Shown in pieces: positions 53,695-64,000 of a stretch of DNA of 64,000 bases. Positions within the stretch are counted from its first letter, which is position 1. Each line of letters opens with the position of its first letter. Source of the DNA: Lycocorax pyrrhopterus obiensis (lineage: Eukaryota > Chordata > Aves > Passeriformes > Paradisaeidae); contig JACSVZ010000008.1 in assembly GCA_014706295.1 (NCBI GenBank), positions 21,121,659 to 21,185,658 of the forward strand, read 5' to 3'. The notes below the pieces were generated by a model. It searched no databases. It had not been told where the DNA came from and worked only from the letters and a program-made list of their open reading frames with translations. The translations under genes were made by a program, and so were the position numbers.

Positions 53695-56600
53695 CCCCAT
53701 ACTTTTAAAAATATTTTCAGAATATTATTATTCTAAGCTAAAAATATCTGCTCTGAAATGACTTTAAATTAGTTATATGAGTTACCAAAATCACAATAGA
53801 AACATACCAAATAAAAGCAGTATTATTAGGATACAAATGGTGTATTTCTCATTTTCTGAAATAATGGACTGTTTATCTTCTTTGATCTAGCACAAAATCT
53901 TGCATTATTTCTGAAAACCTGAATTCTATATGGCTCTAACAACCTTGCTGTCTGTAAGGCAGAGAATACAATTCCTCTCTCTTGTGATTTTCCACTTTAC
54001 ATTGCTGCAAAGCTTGACATTATTGGTTTCCAGTTCAGAGCCAACACCTGCAAAAGGGGCTGAGGTTATTTCCATTCACAGGCCTCTTAAGTCAGCAATT
54101 CAGTAGACATTCAGGAGCAAAAAACATATTTAAAGGTGTAGTTAGTCAAATTACATCCAAGTGCCTAACTCTTAATAATTTGTGAATTGATAATACCATA
54201 TTTTTTGAGAATTAGCCTGCGTCGTAAAGGTGTATGTCAGTTTCTTTGACTGTAACATTATGTATTGGAAAGTCCTACATTTTCAGAGAAGTAAATAAGA
54301 AAAATAATCTTAAATATGCCTAATTTCAATCTATATAGGAAATAATCTATAAATGGGAAAATTATTCAAGGAGAGGGGAGAAAGGAAGCTAGTGCACATT
54401 TAAATAATAAAAAGATTTTTTAAAGCACTGCATTTACCTGATGTGTTTTTCAAATTGTTCTTTCTAGAGCAGACAATGCTAAACTTCTACAGGTCTGCTT
54501 GGGTTCCCAAAAGATCAGAACAATTCTCCAGCACCATGAGAAATTTCTAATTTTTTTTTTCTTTTTTTAATGAAGAAACACCTTTTCTCACTTACAATGT
54601 TCAGATTATGCTGTTAAGGATGCTTTACTGAATTTTCCTGACAGAAACAATAGCCGTCTAAAGGGATGTGAACTGCATGAGCTTTCACTAGTTATTTATT
54701 TATTTGTTTAAAGATATTTGACTGCTCTAGAAAAACAGTCATAGCTTGGCAGAGCAGTTGGCATCTGTTTTTTCCTGTTGTTCTATTAATGGTTGCATCA
54801 GATATTTCTGAGCTTACTGAGTGTTTTCTTTCCTGTTCCACCACAATGTCAAAGTGTTTTTTGTGGTGTGCGGTTTCTTTTTTTAATAGTGCTTTCCTTC
54901 TTTAGCAGATACTCCTGTCTTTCCTTTTATTTGGCCTGGAGACAGACTGCTTGGATGAAAATCAGTTCTGATGGTGGTGCAGGAGTCTTATGTGGCTAGA
55001 AGCAGTATGTAACTCATCAAATGTCCCAACTAATCTCTTTCTAGATTTTATATTCCTATCTATTTTATTCTTTCATTCAATATTACTTTTAACAACATGC
55101 TTGGATAAAAGCAATTTAATGTTATTTTTAATGCCTCAAAATGTTGCTGCACGGTTCACTCATGCTGGCAATCTGTGTAGGTAGGCTAGGTTTCCTCAAG
55201 TGTGGTGTCTGAATGTATTTATTTCTAAGATTTTCTTTGTGCTTTGACTTTGAGTAATCACCTCAATCATACTCTGTGTTTGGTGAATGTTTTTTGGGTA
55301 GCTTTTAATAATTCATAATTTCAACATCTCAATGAGAAGGATGTTTTAATAGAGGTGTGCTTGGTATGGCAGATACGTTTGTATTTTTTTCTCTTCACAT
55401 TTTATTGTATTCTGTGCACCACTACATTTTAAAGACATTTTGTATCTGTAGAATGTTAACTTGTATGGTATTTGGGGATTTATTTTTTTTTATTTTTCAT
55501 TGCACAGGTACTAAATAATTATTTCCCTATGCCATAAAAAAATTAATTTCATACTTCATGCAAAATTAGGCAATGCACAATCCTGTTGCAAAATAATTTT
55601 ATTTCCTAGTTAACCTGAACTGTCTCCAGACACTTATTAAACAGTCAGAGTAACTGGGGCAAATAAAATTTATTTATGAATGTAATAAATCTTGTAAAAG
55701 TACTCCTTTTTCTCTATTAAGTATTCTTTTATTGTAATTTGTGTGATTGGCTGTGGTCTGATAGAATATCTGTTCAGCAAATAGGAGCAGTAGGGTTGAA
55801 CAGGTTTTGGACACTGGTTGTTTGGGTAGTAACGTTGAATATTTACAGTGTATTTTGGTGTATCACTTGCATGCTGCTTTTTTGCTCCATGAAAGATTTT
55901 TAATTTTTCTTTTTTAACAGAGAAGCAACTAAGAACAAACAGCATATTCTGTGTGTTTATTTACAGCTCTTGCTTCCAGTGTACTTCACAAAAAGCCAAT
56001 GCTAAAGTGTGTATTCACACTGTATAACTTCAGGCATGCCATTGTAATACCTGTGTTAAGATCTGCTCTGAAAATTGTCAGATTAGATGGCGAGACAGAA
56101 GGGCGTCTAATTGTATTCTGGACTTTTTATTGGAACTATTAAAAATTTATACTAAGCACAGAAGAGAAGGAAATGCAGAGCTTGTACAATGAACTTGAAG
56201 AAAAATGTTGAGTAAACTACCAAAACATTCAGGTTGTTAGTGGGTTTAACAACCTGGATCGAAACCCTTTCTCGGCCGTGCATAAAGTGCTCCCTACAAT
56301 TTGGACTGCTTATAAGCTTTTCTTGCTTCCTTTGCATCAGAAATTAGTAGCCTTTTAACAAGATTTTAATGAATCTCAACAATCCTTTAAAGCAGATGTA
56401 ATAGAAAGAACTAGCTAACTAGATACCTACCTGAAACTAGGATGTAATGTGAGTGTAATTACTTTTATCAGAATTTATAGTACTGAAATAGCACAGAATA
56501 ACTGATTAGTGCTTTGAATGGATTTTTGTTTTGCTTTTGTATAACAAGCCCACTGGCCCCATTTTAATTGATTAATACTACGTTATGGTCTTGGGCATCT

Positions 56601-57179
56601 TTTGAGCTATCATCAGCTTTTCTTGCAAGATGCAAAGTTTCTTTCAGGAGATCTCCTTTGGGTCTTGATTAGATCTAGTGCTGTTTAAATAAACTTTCTG
56701 TGAGGCCAGAATTTGATATGCTTTACCTGTTTACATTTACAAATTTCTCCTGCAAGGAAAAAGAAGGGTAGGCATTATGAAGAAAACAGCAAAATTAATG
56801 AAAAGATCAGAAATGAGTGACCTTTGCTGTACGAGCCAATGAGGGTTTGGTGGGGATAAATGTCAGTCAGGAACAGAGACCTGCAGATGCAAGAGTTCGC
56901 GTGGCCTTTATCTGGCCACCGTCCTACCCTACCCCTGTCCTTTCAGACAAAGACAGGAATCAGTTAGGAACTTGGCATGGGAGAGCAGGTTGTTCTTAAT
57001 GCAATCATTGAAAGTGATTCTGGGAACCACTGGGATGCAAATCATACCATACTTGTGTACGCAGTGGGTGTGGTGTCTGTAGGAGTGGCTGTAGCATGCA
57101 GCCCCTTAGTGCCAGCAGGAAAAGCCAAGGGATCTGCAGTGGCAGGAAAATAGGGAATGATTACCATGAAGCGAAAAGA

Positions 57180-57209
57180 TGTTATCACTCCTGCTGTTAT
57201 CACTCCTGC
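57180..57209. repeat. Exact 15-bp tandem duplication
   Basis: TGTTATCACTCCTGC at 57180-57194 is repeated without change at 57195-57209. It accounts for the doubled AGVIT peptide in the minus-strand open frame there. Confidence 0.9.
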
Positions 57210-58029
57210 TGTAATTTCTCTTGGTGACTTGAAGGCACGTGAGGTTGCAAGGTGGTTCTGCAAGCTCTCCGCTCACTTTTAGAAGAGACACTTCTGAAAA
57301 CTTTTTGAAAAAAGAAAAACTTTTGTAAGTTTTAGACACAACTTTCAAAGGCTACACATCTCTGGTTATAAAGATATTAAGACAATATAGTGATCATGAA
57401 CTGAGATGAAAAGAATTGGACCTCGTAATACACTGAGTTTTTCAATACCTAGAAATGTTCATCTGCAGTATTTTAACATTAGAACCTACCTCTATAATTA
57501 TTATTTCATGGACACCCTTTGGAGAGAAGCACAAAGATAATGTACTACAGCTTTATAAATAACATATTCTCTTTGTAGTGTCATCAATACAGTCATTTTT
57601 CTACTTCTCTTTTTTTTTGAACTATGAAAAATTATTTTAAGCACTTAAGCAAAACCCCAGTATGGTTGAAGGAGCTCTGCACACTTTTAAAAAATTATAC
57701 TTCACCCACTGGATCACATTTGTCAACAGTCACACTTAAAAACATTTCAAACATAACTCAAAATTTTTTAGATGCCACAAAATTAATCTTCTCTATCTCG
57801 TATGCTTGCCATATCTTATACCCCATTCGTAACATATATCAGCTGACTTAAAAAAACTGGTAGATATGTATGAATGCTGAAAGCCTGGCTGCAGAGAGAT
57901 TTCTCAGTTTTCTGCCAGTGTCTGTGTGAAAGCCCTGCTTTCTCACGGGCGCTATGGGAAAACACTTGAGAGATTTTGTAAACTATGGTATTGTTATGAT
58001 ACCAAAGAGAAAATATCTGAAGTAAGTGT

Positions 58030-58202
58030 TGTTGGGTTCAGCCAATCCCTCTGGGGGGTGGTTGGTCAGTGAACCAATAACCTTATGTCAGTCCAGCCTG
58101 CTAAGGTATATAAGGGAATCTGTAAATTAATAAAGGGTTGGTTTCTTCTCATCCTAAACCGTCCATGTCTCTTTATTCCTCGGTCTCTGCTCGCTAGCGA
58201 CA
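58030..58202 (+). mobile_element. Solo LTR of an endogenous retrovirus
   Basis: A 173-bp element begins TGTTGGG and ends GCGACA, the TG...CA form of retroviral LTR ends. Inside are two CCAAT boxes (58042-58046 and 58074-58078), a TATATAA box (58107-58113) and an AATAAA poly(A) signal (58129-58134), followed by a pyrimidine-rich stretch and a CpG-containing end, as in R/U5. The poly(A) signal begins 22 bases after the TATA box, thus probably upstream of the cap site. From memory, avian leukosis/sarcoma LTRs share this compact order. No primer-binding site follows and no polypurine tract or viral gene precedes, so it is a solo LTR left by recombination. Target-site duplication is not clear: flanks AGTGT and GATGT share only TGT. 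Orientation is + from the TATA to AATAAA order. Confidence 0.82.
58107..58113 (+). promoter_or_regulatory. LTR TATA box
   Basis: TATATAA within the solo LTR, with two CCAAT boxes 30 to 65 bases upstream. Transcription, if any remains, would start near 58135-58140 and run rightward. Confidence 0.6.
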
Positions 58203-61130
58203 GATGTGCACTTCATTAGTATTAAATTTTTAATACATTCTTAATAAGATTTTTACTCTGACAGATAGTTGCTTAGCTAAATAGTACAGCAAACTTTTTG
58301 TGTAAATGGAGCTTCCTAACTGTATCTCAATAAACCAGTTTTACTTTGTTCTCTTTCAGTTACCGAAGCAGAGGATACTGATATTTGTTGAGATCTGTCC
58401 TCTATCAATCCTGTTCTCAGCTGAAATACCATTTTTACTGCTGTGTTTGGGGACCCTGCTTCTGGACCACAGTGAAAAGAGTATTATTTCATGTAGCTGT
58501 GATTTGCAGAAGGAGACTGAAAAGAAAGGTGTTGCTGAGTATGGAGGAGCTGTGGGGAGAGGAGTGGTTTGCAGTAGAGTTGCTGCAAAAATCCAGTGCG
58601 AAAGGTGATTTTGCAGCAGGTCTTCCCCTGGGCTGTGAAGAGGTGGTGGCAGGCAGATATCCATTGCAGTGCAGAGCAGGGATCTTCTGCTTAGACTCAC
58701 CTTCATGCCTGGGCTGCGTGGGAAGGGCAGGTGCTGCTGCCTTCATGTCGTCACCAGGCTCATTTGAGGCTGTCTGGCTGTGCCCAGCAAGCAGGAGCCT
58801 GCTGGGGACACGGAGCCAGGCTGGGGGCAGGAGCCCTGGTGCAGTGCTCTCAGATCACTACTGAGAGTAGCGCTGAAGTTCCTGATTTACAGTGAGCAGT
58901 TAATGCTGTGTTAGTGTCTGACGTTCTCTCAGTGTTCACAAAGGCAGAAAATTTGCTTAGTAAGAGTAAGTACTGTGCAAAGAGTGAATCTCAGACTGCT
59001 TCATGAATTTATAAGCCAATACAGCAAAATAACGTTGAGGCTACACTAATGGGCACCAGGAAATAGTCCTTACGGGCTTGGGGGCCACAGACTGTGCGGT
59101 ATAGGCTTTTCAATGTTCACGGACCAAAGAGAGGGAAGAAGAGGGGCTTTTGAGATTTGTCTGCAAGAATATGCTTTTGTACTGTGCTCCACCTCTGGGG
59201 GTATGGCATCTTTGGACTTGGGATAGTATTAGCTTGGCATCCCAAGGGCATGGAAGGAGACCAGAGGGAATGCACACATTTTCCGTCTAGGTTAGATCCC
59301 TGCTGTATTTCAGCAGATCATTCTCCTTCTTCTTAACCCTTCATGTCTGCTACTAACTATTTTAATAAGGAAGATTTTGTAGGCATGGAAGTTTTCCAAT
59401 ATAAGTCAGCCACATCCTGAGTTTATTCTGCGATATATAAATACACCTACAAGTTTTCAAACTTTCTCTTTCAGCAATTTCATAAGGGGCAGCTAATTTA
59501 TTTCAAAAGCAGATTAACTCTTTAAAAGCACTTTTTTTCTCCCCCAGCTAACAATTAGAAGTGTGTATTTCTCCATTCTTAGCAGCCATCTTCTATATTT
59601 TAACAGTGATTTCTATTATTACCTTGTGGTCCTTGCGTAACTTTTTCGTATAGACAGCATCTCACTTTCCAAACCATATACAGTCTTTCAGTGGAAACTT
59701 CTGTCAAGGTAAATACCCTGTTATTTCCCACCTCCATAACACATGTACAATGCATATTATTCAAAAAGTGGAAGAGGGATCAAATGATTTTCCTTTCTCC
59801 AGTATAAACAACAAACTGCATTATATGCATGTGAAGAATTATGGCTTTGGCCACATTTAAGCTTCATGTAATATCTTCTGTATTCATCTTCCTGATAAAA
59901 ACATTCATCAGAGACCACGCTTGGTAATTCTTGAAACTGTTCAGTTAGTCACTTTTTAAAGAAATAATAAGGGAGAATGTATTTTATTATAGTTTACTAT
60001 ATATTCTCTTTAAATTATCCATAACATGACAGTCACAATTTTCTTTTACATGCAGTAGATTGTGTTTAGCAATGACCTTTAAATGTTCTCATCATAGTAC
60101 ATTTTAGTCACTGCTTCTAATCCTGCAGAAAAAAAAAGTAAGCAAAAAATGTCTGGCTAAAAATACACCTAATAATATTATAAATAACATAAAAGATAAC
60201 TTTGGCCTTTTTCAAAGCTCTTAACCTGTCAAGCCATAAGCTGCAAGTGGTATTACTATGCAGGAATTCCAGCTTTTGCCAAAACCTTTGAGAAAAATGA
60301 AGGAAATAGCTGATATTAATGGCTCTCAAAATTTAGGAGGACTTGCACAGAATATGCCGCTTCCAAAAGGCATCAGCTCTTTACTTTTGTCAGAGAAGAG
60401 CAGTAAGGAATAAATTGTTCCCTTTTTCTTCCTATTTTTATAGTGTTTTCTGAGATACAATAATAGACTAGAGAGGCATACTCTTAAATGTTGTTCTTGA
60501 TCCTGGTAAGAAGACCATTCCAGCTCATTTTATTGGAGTTAATTTGACCATTAATATGAGTAGCTAATATTCTTCATACTTTTCAGTTGACAGGATTCCA
60601 CTTTGGCTCTCCATTCCACTTTAAAGTGCAGTTTCATCAATTCAAGTGTCATCTTGACAACAGAGGGGGTCAGATTCTGCTGGTTCAAAACAACTTGACA
60701 CAATACCACTTCTAACTTACCTTATGTATGAAAAGAAAAATACTTCAAGGGCTCTTTTTTGCATTCAGATCTGTGTGAATGATTCTTGTTAGATTATCAG
60801 TCCAGTGCTGTCTTGCAGACAGTAATCCAGAAATAATAACTGAGAAAGAAATCTCAGTGAATATCAGTGAACAGCATGAGTGATGATCATTGTTGAACAA
60901 CTAAATTCAAGTTCTCTGTTTTCTGTTTTACAAAAATCCACGCTTGTGCAGTTTGATTTTGACAATATGGTAATAAAAGAAATAGATGAAATTATCTAAG
61001 TTTTGGTGAATGACAGCTGTGAATCAAGAATAATCCTCTGTTGGATATTCTTGCTGGTATGCAGCAACCTTGTTTTTGAAAAATAATTCAGAGGTGAAAG
61101 TCAGGAAACTGAGTAGGAGGCGGTTAAAAG
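58203..61130. other. Noncoding, with a GC-rich patch
   Basis: Mostly AT-rich DNA. The exception is a GC-rich patch at about 58540-58860 that holds the open frame described separately. Nothing else is recognised; an open frame at 60117-60329 on the minus strand has no motif. Confidence 0.55.
58541..58864 (+). other. Open frame of 107 codons, unrecognised
   Basis: An ATG at 58541 has A at -3 and G at +4, a good vertebrate start context, and the frame runs to TGA or an equivalent stop at 58864. The frame also extends 52 codons upstream without a stop, to 58385, making it the longest open stretch in the window. The peptide starts MEELWGEEWFAVELLQ and becomes rich in G, A, S and C. I see no signal peptide, membrane span or known domain. 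Minus-strand frames overlap it (58356-58746), as expected in stop-poor GC-rich DNA. It lies about 340 bases downstream of a + oriented LTR promoter, so transcription is conceivable. Chance is more likely. Confidence 0.15.
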
Positions 61131-61214
61131 AGGGCCACATGTATCTTTTGATGTCTTACAAATTGGACTGTGAGGGCCACATGTATCTTTTGATGTCTTA
61201 CAAATTGGACTGTG
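61131..61214. repeat. Exact 42-bp tandem duplication
   Basis: The 42 bases at 61131-61172, beginning AGGGCCACATGTATC, are repeated without a single change at 61173-61214. Identity over 42 bases means the event is recent, a length variant in the population, or an assembly artefact. Confidence 0.95.
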
Positions 61215-64000
61215 TGACCTAATTGGATGAAAAGTTAAGTTACCTGTGAGTAGAAACAGATTTACATGACTGATACTGCTCCTAGTGAAGTAAATGATGA
61301 GGCTCCATTCATTTCAGTTCAATAAGGAAGGTTTGGTCTCATACCTGATATTCAGAAAGATTTTATTTGCAAATTGTGATTAAATTTTGTCTTGATATGG
61401 CTCCTCTGAAATTTTGCAACAAAATTATTGCCTGACTCGAGGGGGCTGGAAAAGAAAGTGTCTTCAGTCAAGGTCCCAGCTGGGTGCTATAAATGTGGTT
61501 CTCTCCTGCACTGGGGCAAAATGCCCTCAGTGTCTCTAACTCCCCATGACTTCAGGAAGAGATAACAAACGCTTCTTTTATTGCTAAGTCCTAGGATAGT
61601 ATGCAGTTGGTGTTTGTTGTTAATGTCTGTTTCCTCCTCCTTTAGGTCCCTCCCTGAAAATTTGGAACATTTCCCTTCTTTCATCCTGTGCATGTTTTTC
61701 TTTATCCTGTTGTAGTAAACTGCATAAGTAGGATGTCCTATATCCTTTTGTATGGCAGCATTTGATGGCATGAGGGTGCATGGAGAGGAACCATGTTTTC
61801 AATGGTTACAACACAACGTGGAATCAGCAACACAGTCAGCTCTGGTGTTCCCAAAGAAAGTTTGGAGTATATTTGGATCTTGTTATTCCTCCTCATCCTC
61901 TTGTCGTTAGGATATGAACAGATACTGCCTATTCTCAAAGTGGAAAACTGCAGCCATTCTCCAGGTGATCAAACTGCCTTTTATTTTAAATTAAAAAAAA
62001 ATTGTATATTGGAAGCAAGTAACGCATGATCTAAAATTAAAGGTCTGAGTGACATAAAATTTCATATTTCAAATTGCAGATTGAATTCAGGCTAGGAATG
62101 AATGGCACAACTGCCTTTAACACGAATGGGATTTTTTTTCCTATTTTTGTGGGCTGGAACTTAGCCCTCAGATTCACATGATCTGCTGTTTCTCGATTGG
62201 ATCTAGTTCTCAGTCTCTAGTTATCCACCAATTATGGCAAACTAATTTCCACTAATGACAGCTCTCAAATTGTCCTTCACAAGTTTTTAGTGTAATTTCT
62301 TTTTTGACCTTGGGCTTTCAGAACCATACACCAAACCGATTGTAAATTAGCTCCAGAGTAAAGAACAAAATATTACACAGAAATGTGACCCTGTAATAAT
62401 TAACAAGGTGCCCCAGAGGGTTCCATGTATTATGATACTCTTTTCTCTTCAGACACATTAGTGGCCCTTGTGATTCCTTGTAGATTCCAGTGTTGCTTTT
62501 ACACAGATGACTTTGCAATCTGCGTTAGTGGGCCATCTGTCACAGACCTTCCAGTTGAAGTAAAATGTGTTTTGAACCTTGTGCAATTGATTGCCTAAAA
62601 AATGGATTTTAACAAGTTGTTCCTATTTCACCTTAACTTTACATTCTGAAATATTTCTTGCAAAATACGGCAGTTGCGTATGTATTTTTTTAAGGGTTTA
62701 GGGATTTTTCCTTATTTGTTTTTATAGACATAATTTTTTAGCTTTTAATGCATTTATTTAATTTATCAATTACTATTGAATAAGACATGATTATTTCTCT
62801 ACATTAGTTAGAGACGATGTTCTTGTGAAAGACATTTAGGGTTAATTTCCTGTTTTTCGTTGCCACATATTCATTTCAGTGATCATGTACACAGTGCAAC
62901 TTTTGTCATTTTACTTAAGATTCAAACAATGTACCACATTTCTGTTTGATTTATTTTGGTTTTTACCTTTCTGATTTCCACAAGGACTCATGAATAGACT
63001 GAACTGATTACGCTGATATGAGGATTTCACCTGTGTTAGTTTACATTTACTCCTAGACTCATCTATAGAAGCATGCATGTTTGCATGTAAGTAAGACTGC
63101 AAGTTTCTGAGATATGGTCAGAGTTGTAATTTATTTAACTAGTAACTTACTGGTATTCAGTCATCTGTGTCTGAATTATCATTTTTATAAAGTCCTAGAT
63201 GTTCCACAATGGACATAAAACATACTGGATATATTTTTTAAACTACTTTCATTTGTTGTTGGTTTTGAGTTTGAGGTTTTTTTCCCCACTGCTTATTTTT
63301 ACATCCTAACTTTGGAGGTTGTCATTTAAATGAATGCATGAAGGTCTCCTCAGGGTTTTCATCTTGTTTAAATAAATGGAATTGAATTGATTTAGTGTTC
63401 CTATTACAATTTGTTAAAACTACTCAGGCTGTTGAGGGATGTAATGTCACTGGGCTTTATTATGAATTACAAAGGAAAAAAAAAAGGGAACTGCTCAGCC
63501 GGTTGCTTTGACATTAATTCAACCATTGTATAATATGCACAAAATGCTCCCATTTTGGCAAAATTTTTGATTCTGTTTAATTACATATTTTTATAGTGCT
63601 TCTGAAAACAAAACAAGTAAGCAAGGTAATTTGTGGTTTCCTTATATAGGTCTTAGTTTTAAATCAAGAGTCTCCATTAAGTAGTTATAATAAGCATCTT
63701 TATTATAGTAAAAAAACCCCAACTGTGGTATTTCTTAGTCCATCAAGAGAAATAACATGACTTTCTTATGTCCAAATGTTAAGCCATCTAGAAACTAGGA
63801 ATGCTGGTTCCACCTATGACATGGGAGATGGCATGCTGGAAATCAGTGGTTTTGAAAATTCTTTGGAGCCAAGGTAGAAAAGTAGTTGAACATTGTAGTG
63901 ATGGCAAATTAAAAGGGCTAATGTGACTTAAGGCCTAGAAGCAGAATAATATCAATATGTAGTGGAAAGATGGATACTACCTTTGTATGAACAGGACCAT
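61215..64000. other. Intergenic, no gene seen
   Basis: AT-rich noncoding DNA to the end of the window. Overlapping short open frames on both strands at 61487-62029 show no known motif. No repeat family is recognised. Confidence 0.6.

Larger units (their letters stand above)
47991..58029. other. Intergenic, no gene seen
   Basis: AT-rich noncoding DNA with no recognisable exon. Simple sequences lie at 49187-49236 (AC/GT), 52645-52733 (T/G-rich) and 53671-53694 (CAAA), and there is an exact 15-bp duplication at 57180-57209. GC-richer patches near 50220-50410 and 56820-57270 could be old repeats; I do not recognise them. Confidence 0.6.

Overview
This window is vertebrate nuclear DNA, almost certainly from a bird. 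It is AT-rich, has very low coding density, and carries several copies of the LINE family CR1, whose 3' ends have the octamer-type tail typical of birds. One short solo LTR has the layout of an avian endogenous retrovirus. I saw no bacterial-type genes, operons, CRISPR arrays or tRNA/rRNA genes. The bird order cannot be settled by eye.

The only protein-coding exon I can identify is at 11972-12058 on the + strand. It is the last coding exon of DNTT, the terminal deoxynucleotidyltransferase (TdT) that adds N nucleotides during V(D)J recombination. Its 28 codons end in EPWERNA and stop, and a strong acceptor precedes it. The 11,971 bases upstream are read as the 3' part of the last DNTT intron, because I could not find the penultimate exon there. 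The 3' UTR follows, with candidate poly(A) signals at 13136 and 13194.

Downstream of about 13.2 kb the window is mostly intergenic. In mammals the next genes after DNTT are OPALIN and TLL2 (opposite strand). I looked for TLL2-type CUB/EGF exons on the minus strand and found none. Recognisable repeats are: a fairly young CR1 (403-742, +, inside the intron), an ancient antisense CR1 (29788-29905), an ancient sense CR1 coding fragment (40650-41000), a middle-aged sense CR1 (42312-42763), an antisense CR1 with an embedded GATA repeat (47630-47990) and a 173-bp solo LTR (58030-58202).

Features left unexplained are: an open frame behind an acceptor-like AG at 14107-14412; a GC-rich block at 29990-30560; a GC-rich open frame with a good start context about 340 bp downstream of the LTR (58541-58864); an exact 42-bp tandem duplication at 61131-61214; and several perfect short inverted repeats. 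None is convincing evidence of a new system. Most of the short open frames in this window are what AT-rich noncoding DNA gives by chance.
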